From Aquincola tertiaricarbonis (lineage in GTDB: Bacteria > Pseudomonadota > Gammaproteobacteria > Burkholderiales > Burkholderiaceae_C), in the NCBI RefSeq assembly GCF_023573145.1, contig NZ_CP097636.1, positions 1,302,001-1,366,000 on the forward strand: a stretch of DNA of 64,000 nt. Direction: 5' to 3'. The translations under genes and the position numbers were made by a program. Of this stretch, positions 29,100 to 36,778 are shown piece after piece; the first letter of the stretch is position 1; every line of letters starts with the position of its first letter. The notes under the pieces were generated by a model that was not told the DNA's origin, made no database searches, and saw nothing but the letters and a program-made list of their open reading frames with translations.

Positions 29100-29143
29100 C
29101 CTGAGGCAGGAATCCTCAGGGTAAGCCCCAGTCACCCTGGGGC
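29100..29143. promoter_or_regulatory. Two tandem hairpins upstream of hydroxycinnamate operon
   Basis: CCTGAGG (29100-29106) pairs with CCTCAGG (29114-29120), and GCCCCAG (29125-29131) pairs with CTGGGGC (29137-29143). Both are perfect 7-bp stems with loops of 7 and 5 bases, lying between the two MarR operator candidates. They could be leader RNA structures, a terminator of readthrough, or a second regulator site. Confidence 0.4.
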
Positions 29144-29144
29144 A

Positions 29145-29163
29145 GATAGTTAACTAAATTAAT
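29145..29163. promoter_or_regulatory. MarR operator candidate 2
   Basis: TAGTTAACTA (29147-29156) is a perfect 10-bp palindrome, continued by a second TTAA at 29159-29162. It repeats the GATAGTTAA word of the site at 29053. It ends only a few bases before the first possible start codon, a position where bound repressor would block transcription. Confidence 0.55.
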
Positions 29164-29166
29164 GGA

Positions 29167-30087
29167 ATGCCGGCCATCGACACCCCAGCCATGAACACCG
29201 ACGACCTCATCGCGATCGACGTCCACACGCACCTGGAGGTGTCGTGCTGGAACCCGTTCGACAGCTACGGCGAGGAATACGACCGCGCCGCCGACAAGTA
29301 CTTCCGCTCCACCCGCCGGCCCACCATGGCCGAGGCCCTGGCTTACTACCGCGCGCAGAAGGTGGGCTTCGTGATGTTCTGCGTCGATGCCGAGGCCCAG
29401 ATCGGCCGCCGCCGCATTCCCAACGAAGAGATCGCCGAGGCCGCACGCGACAACCCCGACATCATGATCGCATTCGGCAGCGTCGATCCCCACAAGGGCA
29501 AGATGGGCGCGCGCGAGGTGCGCCGGCTGATCGAGGAGCACGGCGTCAAGGGCTTCAAGTTCCACCCCACGGTGCAGGGCTTCGAGCCCTATGACCGCAT
29601 GGCCTGGCCGCTGTACGAGGTGATCGCCGAGTACAAGCTGCCCGCCATCTTCCATAGCGGCCACTCAGGCATCGGCTCGGGCATGCGCTGCGGCGGCGGC
29701 CTGCGGCTGCAGAACAGCAACCCGATGCTGCTGGAAGACGTGGCCATCGACTTCCCCGACATGCAGATCGTGGTGGCCCACCCCAGCTGGCCCTGGCAGG
29801 ACGAGGCCATCTCGCTGGCCATGCACAAGCCCAACATCTGGATCGACCTGTCGGGCTGGAGCCCCAAGTACTTTCCGCCCCAGCTGGTGCAGTACGCCAA
29901 CACGCTGCTGAAGGACCGGGTGCTCTTCGGCAGCGACTTTCCGCTGATCACGCCCGAACGCTGGATGAAGGACTTCGAGGAGGCCGGCTTCCGCGACGAG
30001 GTCAAGCCGCTGATCCTCAAGGACAACGCGATGCGGCTGCTGCGGCTGGGCAAGTACGCCACCCCCGCCGAAGTGCCCGCTGCCTGA
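29167..30087 (+). CDS. Amidohydrolase-2 family metal-dependent hydrolase/decarboxylase
   Basis: A TIM-barrel amidohydrolase of 306 residues. Metal-binding features are the early HxH (VHTH, about 20-23), KFHPTVQGF, the HSGH histidine, HPSWPWQDE and the late aspartate in FGSDFPLITPERW. The family includes decarboxylases such as LigW and gamma-resorcylate decarboxylase as well as C-O or C-N hydrolases, so the reaction here is not fixed. It is the first gene of the feruloyl-CoA synthase operon. The start may be 29167 or the ATG at 29191; neither has a clear ribosome site. Its placement suggests a step in hydroxycinnamate side-chain or ring-acid processing. Confidence 0.82.
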   Translation: MPAIDTPAMNTDDLIAIDVHTHLEVSCWNPFDSYGEEYDRAADKYFRSTRRPTMAEALAYYRAQKVGFVMFCVDAEAQIGRRRIPNEEIAEAARDNPDIMIAFGSVDPHKGKMGAREVRRLIEEHGVKGFKFHPTVQGFEPYDRMAWPLYEVIAEYKLPAIFHSGHSGIGSGMRCGGGLRLQNSNPMLLEDVAIDFPDMQIVVAHPSWPWQDEAISLAMHKPNIWIDLSGWSPKYFPPQLVQYANTLLKDRVLFGSDFPLITPERWMKDFEEAGFRDEVKPLILKDNAMRLLRLGKYATPAEVPAA

Positions 30088-30110
30088 ACACCTGACTGCC
30101 TGGATTTGCC

Positions 30111-30923
30111 ATGACCCTAGCCTTCCAACCCGCCACCGGCCTGCTGGCCTCCCTCGACCTGCTGGAGGTGAGCCTGGCCGCCAACGTGGCCCATGTGCGC
30201 CTGAACCGCCCGGCCAAGCGCAACGCGATGAACGACACGCTGGTGCAGCAGCTGCAGACGGCGCTGGTCAACCTGCCCAGCGAGATCAAGGCGGTGGTGC
30301 TCAGCGGCGCCGGTGAGCACTTCTGCGCCGGCCTCGACCTGTCGGAGCTGGCCGAGCGCAGCGTCGCCGAAGGCGTGCTGCATTCACGCCTGTGGCACGG
30401 CGTGATGGATTCGGTGCAGTTCGGCCGCGTGCCCGTGGTGGCCGTGCTGCACGGCGCGGTGGTGGGCGGCGGGCTGGAACTGGCCAGCAGCACCCACATC
30501 CGCGTGGCCGAGCGCAGCGCCTACTACGGCCTGCCGGAGGGCCAGCGCGGCATCTTCGTGGGCGGCGGCGGCTCGGCCCGTGTGCCGCGCCTGGTGGGCG
30601 TGGCCTGCATGACCGACATGATGCTCACCGGCCGCGTGCTGGACGCGGAAGAAGGCCTGCAGCGTGGCCTGTCGCAGTACCTGGTGGACGACGGCGCCGG
30701 CTTTGCCAAGGCCTGCGAGCTGGCCACCCGCATCGCCAGCAACGCGCCGCTGTCCAACTTTGCGGTGATGCAGGCGCTGCCGCGCATCGCCGACCTGTCG
30801 CAGCCCGACGGCCTGTTCGTCGAGTCGCTGATGGCCGCCATCGCCCAGGGCGACGAAGCCGCCAAGTCGCGGCTGCGCGACTTCCTGGAAAAGCGCGCCG
30901 GCAAGGTCGTCAAGAGCAGCTGA
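30111..30923 (+). CDS. Enoyl-CoA hydratase/isomerase family protein (crotonase)
   Basis: A 270-residue crotonase. The oxyanion-hole segments are LSGAGEHFCAGLDLSE (about 64-79) and HGAVVGGGLELASSTHIRVAE (about 115-135), with glutamates in GGGLELA and LPEGQRG (about 143). It is placed directly before the acyl-CoA ligase, so it probably hydrates hydroxycinnamoyl-CoA. It lacks the usual local sequence of hydroxycinnamoyl-CoA hydratase-lyase (Ech/HCHL), so retro-aldol cleavage to an aldehyde cannot be assumed. Confidence 0.85.
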   Translation: MTLAFQPATGLLASLDLLEVSLAANVAHVRLNRPAKRNAMNDTLVQQLQTALVNLPSEIKAVVLSGAGEHFCAGLDLSELAERSVAEGVLHSRLWHGVMDSVQFGRVPVVAVLHGAVVGGGLELASSTHIRVAERSAYYGLPEGQRGIFVGGGGSARVPRLVGVACMTDMMLTGRVLDAEEGLQRGLSQYLVDDGAGFAKACELATRIASNAPLSNFAVMQALPRIADLSQPDGLFVESLMAAIAQGDEAAKSRLRDFLEKRAGKVVKSS

Positions 30924-30957
30924 CCGGCGCCCCGACCACCCTTCCGAGAGGACCGCG

Positions 30958-32832
30958 ATGAACCCGACCTACCGCGACATCCGCGTCGGCGGCTGCCTGG
31001 ACGTGCACGTCGAACGCCGTGCCGATGGCAGCCTGCTGCTGCAGTCCACCGAGCCGCTGGGCGATTACCCGGCCCGCGTGACCGACCGCCTGGAGCAATG
31101 GGCGGCCGAAGCGCCCGACCGCACCTTCGTGGCCCGCCGCGACCCGGCGGTGGCCGGTGGCGGCGACTGGATCCGCATCAGCTATGCGCAGATGCTGGAC
31201 CGCGCACGCCGCATCGGCCAGGCGCTGGTGGCGCGCGGCCTGTCGGCCGATCGGCCGATCGCCATCCTGTCGGACAACGACCTCGAGCACCTCACGCTGG
31301 CGGCAGCGGCGCTGTGGGTGGGCGTGCCTTATGTGCCGGTGTCGGCCGCCTACTCGCTGGTGTCCACCGACCATGCCAAGCTCAAGCACATCCTGGGCAA
31401 GGTCACGCCGGGCCTGGTGTTCGCGGCCGATGCGCGCTTTGCGCGTGCCATCGCCAACGCGGTGCCGGCCGACGTGGAAGTGGTGCTGGCGCAAGGCACG
31501 CTGGAAGACCGCGCCGTCACGCCCTTTGCCGCGCTGCTGGACACCGAGCCGGCGGCGCAGGAGCAAGCGGCGCACGCAGCCGTCGGTCCCGACACCATCG
31601 CCAAGTTCCTGTTCACCTCGGGCTCCACCAAGCAGCCCAAGGGCGTGATCAACACCCACCGCATGCTGTGCGCCAACCAGCAGATGCTGCGGCAGTCGCT
31701 GGCTTTCCTGGCCGACGAGCCGCCGGTGCTGGTCGACTGGCTGCCCTGGAACCACACCTTCGGCGGCAACCACAACGTGGGCATCACGCTCTACAACGGC
31801 GGCACGCTCTACATCGACGAAGGCAAACCCACGCCGGCCGGCATCGCGCAGACGCTGCGCAACCTGCGCGAGATCTCGCCCACGGTGTACTTCAACGTGC
31901 CCAAGGGGCTGGAGGAGATCGCCTTCGCGATGGAGCGCGACGACGTGCTGCGCGAGTCACTGTTCCGCCGCGTCAAGGCCTTCATGTTCGCCGGCGCGGG
32001 CTTGAGCCAGGCGGTGTGGAACCAGCTCGACCGGCTGGCCGAGCGCACCGTGGGCGCGCGCATTCCGGTGATCACCGGCCTGGGCATGACCGAGACCGCG
32101 CCCAGCTGCACCTTCGCCGTGCGGGCGGGCGACGTGCGCTCCGGCCACATCGGCCTGCCGGTGCCGGGCGTGCAGGTCAAGCTGGTGCCCGATGGCGTGG
32201 GTCCGCATGCCAAGACCGAGATCCGCTTCCGCGGCCCCAACGTGATGCCCGGCTACTGGCGTGAGCCCGAGCAGACCGCCGAGGCCTTCGACGAAGAGGG
32301 CTTCTACCGCACCGGCGACGCCGTGCGCTGGGTGGACGCCGAGCGTCCGCAGGCGGGCCTGTTTTTCGACGGCCGCATCGCCGAGGACTTCAAGCTCGAC
32401 ACCGGCACCTTCGTCAGCGTGGGGCCGATGCGCGCTCGCATCGTGGCCGAAGGTGCGCCCTGCGTGCAGGACGTGGTGGTGGCCGGCATGAACCGCTCCG
32501 ACATCGGCGTGCTGGTGCTGCCGCGCATCGACGAATGCCGCCGCCTGGCCGGCGCCGGCCCCGAGCTGCCGGTGCCCGAGCTGCTGCACCACCCGGCGGT
32601 GCGCGAGTTCTTCCAGGGCCTGACCGACCGCCTGTGGGCCGCGGGCACCGGCAGCGCCAACCGCGTGGCCCGGCTGCATGTGCTGGCCGAGCCGCCTTCG
32701 TTGGACCGCGGCGAAATCACCGACAAGGGCTCCATCAACCAACGCGCCGTGCTCACCCACCGCGCCGCGCTGGTGGAAGCGATGTACGAGGGAAGCAGCA
32801 GCGATCCCTTCCTGTTCCTGCCGCGCCGCTGA
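30958..32832 (+). CDS. Feruloyl-CoA synthase-like acyl-CoA ligase
   Basis: A 624-residue ANL-superfamily ligase. The P-loop is FTSGSTKQPKG near 220-230. Other features are NHTFGGNHNVG, the adenylate motif GLGMTETAPSC near 377-387, GYWREPEQT and YRTGDAVRW, with the C-terminal lysine region DRGEITDKGSINQRA. Length and overall pattern match the feruloyl-CoA synthetase branch, which activates ferulate, p-coumarate or caffeate. The upstream crotonase and downstream SDR and acyl-CoA dehydrogenase supply beta-oxidation-like chemistry. A GAGAGG ribosome site precedes the ATG. Confidence 0.88.
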   Translation: MNPTYRDIRVGGCLDVHVERRADGSLLLQSTEPLGDYPARVTDRLEQWAAEAPDRTFVARRDPAVAGGGDWIRISYAQMLDRARRIGQALVARGLSADRPIAILSDNDLEHLTLAAAALWVGVPYVPVSAAYSLVSTDHAKLKHILGKVTPGLVFAADARFARAIANAVPADVEVVLAQGTLEDRAVTPFAALLDTEPAAQEQAAHAAVGPDTIAKFLFTSGSTKQPKGVINTHRMLCANQQMLRQSLAFLADEPPVLVDWLPWNHTFGGNHNVGITLYNGGTLYIDEGKPTPAGIAQTLRNLREISPTVYFNVPKGLEEIAFAMERDDVLRESLFRRVKAFMFAGAGLSQAVWNQLDRLAERTVGARIPVITGLGMTETAPSCTFAVRAGDVRSGHIGLPVPGVQVKLVPDGVGPHAKTEIRFRGPNVMPGYWREPEQTAEAFDEEGFYRTGDAVRWVDAERPQAGLFFDGRIAEDFKLDTGTFVSVGPMRARIVAEGAPCVQDVVVAGMNRSDIGVLVLPRIDECRRLAGAGPELPVPELLHHPAVREFFQGLTDRLWAAGTGSANRVARLHVLAEPPSLDRGEITDKGSINQRAVLTHRAALVEAMYEGSSSDPFLFLPRR

Positions 32833-32862
32833 CCGCGGCGCCTTTTCCCGGAGACCTCTTCC

Positions 32863-33651
32863 ATGCAGATCCAAGGACAAGCCGCGCTGGTGACCGGCGG
32901 CGGCTCCGGCCTGGGCGCCGAGACCGCCCGTGAACTGGCCCGCCGTGGCGCCAAGGTGGCGGTGCTGGACGTGCGCCGCGAAGCCGCGCAGCGTGTGGCC
33001 GACGAGATCACCGCCGCCGGTGGCCAGGCGCTGGCACTGGCCTGCGACATCACCTCGCCCACCGATGCGGAAGCCGCCATCGCCGCCGCCGCCGAAGCCC
33101 ACGGCCCGGCGCGGCTGCTGCTCAACATCGCCGGCATCGGCACCGCGCGCCGGCTGGTCGGCAAGGACGGCACGCCGATGCCGCTGGAAGACTTCCGCCG
33201 CGTGATCGAGGTCAACCTGGTCGGGACCTTCAACATGACCCGGCTGGCCGCGGCCGCGATGCTCAAGCTGCCGGCGCTGGACGACGGCGGCACCGGCGAG
33301 CGAGGCGTGATCGTCTGCACCGCCTCGGTGGCGGCCTTCGACGGGCAGGTGGGCCAGGAGGCTTATGCCGCCTCCAAGGGCGGCGTGGCGGCGATGACGC
33401 TGCCGCTGGCGCGCGACCTGGCGCAGTTCGGCGTGCGCGCGGTCACCATCGCGCCCGGCCTGTTCCACACCCCGCTGATGGACGAGCTGCCGCAGACGGT
33501 GCAGGAATCGCTGGCCGCCAGCATCCCGTTCCCCAAGCGCCTGGGCCGCCCCAGCGAATTCGCGGCGCTGGCAGCTTCGATCATCGAGAACACCGCGCTC
33601 AATGGCGAGGTGATCCGCCTCGACGGCGCGCTTCGCATGGCACCCCGATAG
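32863..33651 (+). CDS. SDR-family 3-hydroxyacyl-CoA dehydrogenase (HSD10-like)
   Basis: A 262-residue short-chain dehydrogenase. It has the NAD-binding TGGGSGLG (residues 11-18), the D-V-R cofactor-specificity region, NIAGIG, catalytic Ser in TASVAAFDGQ, and YAASKGG (Tyr-x-x-x-Lys). It is most like type II 3-hydroxyacyl-CoA dehydrogenases. In this operon it would oxidise the 3-hydroxy-3-arylpropanoyl-CoA made by the crotonase, which points to a beta-oxidative rather than retro-aldol route. Spacing to both neighbours is short (about 30 and 22 bp). Confidence 0.87.
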   Translation: MQIQGQAALVTGGGSGLGAETARELARRGAKVAVLDVRREAAQRVADEITAAGGQALALACDITSPTDAEAAIAAAAEAHGPARLLLNIAGIGTARRLVGKDGTPMPLEDFRRVIEVNLVGTFNMTRLAAAAMLKLPALDDGGTGERGVIVCTASVAAFDGQVGQEAYAASKGGVAAMTLPLARDLAQFGVRAVTIAPGLFHTPLMDELPQTVQESLAASIPFPKRLGRPSEFAALAASIIENTALNGEVIRLDGALRMAPR

Positions 33652-33673
33652 CGCTGAGCACAGGCAGTACGGC

Positions 33674-35404
33674 ATGCAGAGCTACACCCCCCCGCTGCGC
33701 GAGATGCGCTTCGTCATCGAGGAGGTGCTGCAGGCGCCCGCCGCCTGGGCCGCGATGCCGGCGCATGCCGACCTCGACATCGACACCGCCGCCGCGGTGC
33801 TGGAAGAAGCGGGCCGCTTCGCCAGTGGCCTGCTGGCGCCGTTGAACGCGGTGGGCGACCGCCAGGGCTGCCGTCTGGCCGACGACGGCCGCGTGCACAC
33901 CCCCGAGGGCTTTGCCGACGCTTACCGCGCCTTCGTGCAGGGCGGTTGGCCCGCGCTGGCCTGCGCGCCCGAACACGGCGGCCAGGGTCTGCCGATGCTG
34001 CTGGACGCCGCAGTGGGTGAGATGTGGGCCGCCGCCAACCACGGCTGGACCATGTACCCCGGCCTGTTGCACGGTGCCTACGACTGTCTGCGCCACCATG
34101 CCGACCCGGCGCTGCAGGCGCTGTACCTGCCCAAAGTGGCCAGCGGCGAATGGCTGGCCACCATGCACCTGACCGAGCCGCAGGCCGGCAGCGACCTGGG
34201 CCTGCTGCGCAGCCGCGCCGAGCCGGCCGGCATGGGCCTCGGCGGCCTGCCGGGGCTGCCGGCCTACAGGCTGCATGGCGTCAAGCAGTTCATCTCCGGC
34301 GCGGCCCACGACCTGGCCGACAACACCGTGCACCTGGTGCTGGCCCGCCTGCCCGATGCCCCGGCTGGCAGCCGGGGCCTGTCGCTGTTCCTCGCGCCTC
34401 AGCGCCTGCCCGATGGCTCCCACAACCCGGTGCGCTGCACCGGCCTGGAACACAAGATGGGCCTGCACGGCAGCGCCACCTGCGCGGTGGCGCTGGAAGG
34501 CGCGCTGGGCTGGTTGGTGGGGCAGCCGCACCGTGGCCTGCAGGCCATGTTCGTGATGATGAATGCGGCCCGGCTGCACGTGGGATTGCAGGGCCTGGGC
34601 CACCTGGAACAGGCCCAGCGCCATGCCTGGGCTTATGCGCGCGAACGGGTGCAGGGCCGCGGCCGGCCCATCGCCGAGCACCCGGCCATGCGCCGCCTGC
34701 TGTGGACGCTGCGCGCCGATGCCGAAGCCGGCCGCGTGCTGGCCTATGAAACCGCGATGCTGCTGGACACCGCCCACCACGGCGCCGACGCCGACCAGCG
34801 CGCCGAGGCCGAGGGGCAGGCCAGCCTGCTGACACCGGTGGTCAAGGCCGGCCTCACCGCGCTCGGCCACCACGGCGCCGATGCGGCGCTGCAGGTGTGG
34901 GGCGGCACCGGCTACACGCGGGACGCCGGCATCGAGCAGACGGTGCGCGACAGCCGGGTGGCCATGCTGTACGAGGGCACCAACGAGATCCAGGCGCTGG
35001 ACCTGTTGCAGCGCAAGGTGCTGGGCGACCAGGGCGCCGCCTTCGGCCGCCGTCTGGCCGCCATCCAGGCGCGGGCCGAGGCGGCACCGGCCGGCCTGGC
35101 CGGCGAAGCAGCGGCCGTCCGCCACGCGGTGCAGGCCGCGCGTGCCGCGCTGGAAGCGCTGGCCCCGCAGGCCGAAGACACCGACCGCGTGGGCGCCGCG
35201 GCCGACGATTTCCTGGCCGGCAGCACCCGCCTGCTGCTGGCCGACGCCGCCCTGCGCATCGCACAGGCCGCCGCGCCTGGCGCTGCCGAGGACCCATGGC
35301 GCGCCGAACGCCTGGCCGCCGCCCGCTGGGGCCTGCTGCGCGGGGCACCCGAGGCCGTGTTCGCCTTCGGCCGCGTCAGCTCGCCGGTGGCGTTGCCGGC
35401 GTGA
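33674..35404 (+). CDS. Acyl-CoA dehydrogenase
   Basis: A 576-residue flavoprotein of the long acyl-CoA dehydrogenase type with a C-terminal extension. Motifs are ACAPEHGGQGLP, MHLTEPQAGSDLG (FAD and substrate loop), VWGGTGYTRDAGIEQTVRDSRV, and the catalytic glutamate region YEGTNEIQALDLLQRK near 433. Comparable acd genes occur at the end of Pseudomonas ferulate operons. It could oxidise dihydroferuloyl- or phenylpropanoyl-CoA to the cinnamoyl level. It is the last gene of the operon; a small hairpin (CTGGCG-atg-CGCCAG, 35406-35420) follows the stop. Confidence 0.88.
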   Translation: MQSYTPPLREMRFVIEEVLQAPAAWAAMPAHADLDIDTAAAVLEEAGRFASGLLAPLNAVGDRQGCRLADDGRVHTPEGFADAYRAFVQGGWPALACAPEHGGQGLPMLLDAAVGEMWAAANHGWTMYPGLLHGAYDCLRHHADPALQALYLPKVASGEWLATMHLTEPQAGSDLGLLRSRAEPAGMGLGGLPGLPAYRLHGVKQFISGAAHDLADNTVHLVLARLPDAPAGSRGLSLFLAPQRLPDGSHNPVRCTGLEHKMGLHGSATCAVALEGALGWLVGQPHRGLQAMFVMMNAARLHVGLQGLGHLEQAQRHAWAYARERVQGRGRPIAEHPAMRRLLWTLRADAEAGRVLAYETAMLLDTAHHGADADQRAEAEGQASLLTPVVKAGLTALGHHGADAALQVWGGTGYTRDAGIEQTVRDSRVAMLYEGTNEIQALDLLQRKVLGDQGAAFGRRLAAIQARAEAAPAGLAGEAAAVRHAVQAARAALEALAPQAEDTDRVGAAADDFLAGSTRLLLADAALRIAQAAAPGAAEDPWRAERLAAARWGLLRGAPEAVFAFGRVSSPVALPA

Positions 35405-35431
35405 CCTGGCGATGCGCCAGCCTCAGAATCT

Positions 35432-35442
35432 TGTCATTGACA
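35432..35442. promoter_or_regulatory. Palindrome before FitA-like antitoxin
   Basis: TGTCA-t-TGACA is a perfect 5-bp inverted repeat 20 bp before the antitoxin ATG. FitA-type antitoxins autoregulate through such repeats. It is a candidate operator. Confidence 0.4.
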
Positions 35443-35462
35443 GCAAGCGAGAGGCTGTGAGC

Positions 35463-35717
35463 ATGGCAGTCTTGACCTTGAAGAACCTGCCAGACGACGT
35501 GCATCGTGCGCTGCGTGTACGAGCGGCGCAGCATGGCCGCAGCACTGAGGCAGAGGTGCGCGAAATCCTGGCCGCCGCCGTAAAGCCCCAAGGTCGAGTG
35601 CGGATGGGTGATGCCCTGGCCGCCATTGGTCGCAAGGCGGGGCTGAGCGACGAGAACGCGGCTGCGATGGGCAGACTGCGCGGCAAAGAGCCCGCACAGC
35701 CGCTGAGCTTTGACTGA
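35463..35717 (+). CDS. FitA-like ribbon-helix-helix antitoxin (orphan)
   Basis: An 84-residue Arc-type antitoxin. The N-terminus MAVLTLKNLPDDVHRALRVRAAQHGRSTEAEVREIL is a ribbon-helix-helix fold typical of FitA/VapB partners of PIN toxins. The C-terminal GDALAAIGRKAGLSDENAAAMGRLR segment is the toxin-binding tail. A GAGAGG ribosome site lies upstream. The cognate PIN toxin immediately downstream is truncated, so the antitoxin is an orphan. It may still repress its promoter or protect against related toxins. Confidence 0.85.
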   Translation: MAVLTLKNLPDDVHRALRVRAAQHGRSTEAEVREILAAAVKPQGRVRMGDALAAIGRKAGLSDENAAAMGRLRGKEPAQPLSFD

Positions 35718-35721
35718 CTGA

Positions 35722-35850
35722 TCGCTCCATCCAGCCGTCATGGCCCGGTTGAACGAGAAGGCCGCGGAAGTCCTGTTCGTGTCGAGCGTCAGCCTGGCGG
35801 AGTTGCTGTTCGACATCCGGGCTTTGCCAGCCGGACAGTGCACGCGACAC
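35722..35850 (+). pseudogene. Remnant of FitB/VapC-type PIN-domain toxin
   Basis: The frame reads SLHPAVMARLNEKAAEVLF and then VSSVSLAELLFDIRALPAG, which matches the interior of a FitB-like PIN toxin. The N-terminal segment with the first catalytic Asp (usually MIVLDTNVVSE) is missing, and the sequence loses homology after ALPAGQ. So both ends are gone and no active site can form. It lies in the usual toxin position directly after the antitoxin stop. Confidence 0.75.
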
Positions 35851-35920
35851 TGCGCCATATGCAGCGGCGGGCGTGCAAGTCCTCAACCCTTGGCTGGCTG
35901 CCTAGTCACCGCGCCCTCTT

Positions 35921-36679
35921 TCACCCCGGCTGCCACCCCAAGCGCCGCGAAAGCCCACCGGCCACGCGCCGCAGTTCGGCTGCCAACTCGCCGTCCCAGC
36001 TGCTGTCGAAGGTGGCGCTGGGGCCGATGGCGGTGATGCTGAGCACCATCGCGCCGCGGCCGTCGAACACCGGCACCGCCAGTGCGCTGACGCCGGGCAG
36101 GGACAGGTCCACCGCCCGCGCCAGGCCGCGGCGGCGCACCTCGGCCAGTTCGTCGTCGAAGCCTGGCACTGCCGGCTCCTGCGCCAGCAGCGGCGCCACG
36201 TCGGCCGCCGGCAGGTAGGCCGCGAACAACCAGCCCGAGGCGGTGCCGCGCATGCTCATCACCGTGCCGTGGCGCATGGCCACATGCACCGGGGAGGGCG
36301 CTTCGGCCACCCGCACGATGGTGGGCCCGCGGTTGCCCCACACCGCCAGCGCCACCGTGTGGCCGGTGGCCAGCGCCAGCTCGTCGGCCAGCGGCGTGGC
36401 CAGCCGCACCGGGTCGTATTGCTGCAGGCTGATCAGCCCCAGCTGCAGCGCCAGCGGGCCCAGGCCGTAGCGGCCGGTGGTGGGCTCCTGCTCCACCAGG
36501 CCCAGCTTGCCGAAGCTCACGAGATAGGGGTGGGCCTTGGCCGGCGCCATGCCCGCCTCGCGCGCCAGGTCCTTCAGCGGCATCGGCCGGCCATGGTGCG
36601 CCAGCGCCAGCAGCAGCTGTCCGCCCACCTCGATGCTCTGGATGCCCCGCGGGCCGCGTCCCTCGTCGGCGTCGTCCAT
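35921..36679 (-). CDS. IclR-family transcriptional regulator
   Basis: A 252-residue regulator. The N-terminal winged helix (about 10-70: IQSIEVGGQLLLALAHHGRPMPLKDLAREAGMAPAKAHPYLVSFGKLGLVEQ) is followed by an IclR effector domain (about 85-250: GHTVALAVWGNRGPTIVRV, VDLSLPGVSALAVPVFDGRGAMVLSITAIGP). It is divergent from the homogentisate operon. IclR proteins such as HmgR control homogentisate genes in Pseudomonas, so that role is likely here. A GTTAGA/TCTAAC palindrome sits between. Confidence 0.9.
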   Translation of the reverse strand: MDDADEGRGPRGIQSIEVGGQLLLALAHHGRPMPLKDLAREAGMAPAKAHPYLVSFGKLGLVEQEPTTGRYGLGPLALQLGLISLQQYDPVRLATPLADELALATGHTVALAVWGNRGPTIVRVAEAPSPVHVAMRHGTVMSMRGTASGWLFAAYLPAADVAPLLAQEPAVPGFDDELAEVRRRGLARAVDLSLPGVSALAVPVFDGRGAMVLSITAIGPSATFDSSWDGELAAELRRVAGGLSRRLGWQPG

Positions 36680-36702
36680 GGTGTTTGTACTTATGCGAAT
36701 GA

Positions 36703-36719
36703 GTTAGACATTATCTAAC
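36703..36719. promoter_or_regulatory. IclR operator candidate
   Basis: GTTAGA-catta-TCTAAC is a perfect 6-bp inverted repeat with a 5-base spacer. It lies 24 bp before the regulator start and 60 bp before the MBL gene start. It is in an AT-rich divergent promoter region, as expected for an IclR-controlled operon. Confidence 0.6.
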
Positions 36720-36778
36720 GCTTTGGCTAGGATGCCGGCATTAGATATCGTTGAACAAGTTAACCTGGGTCAAACGCC

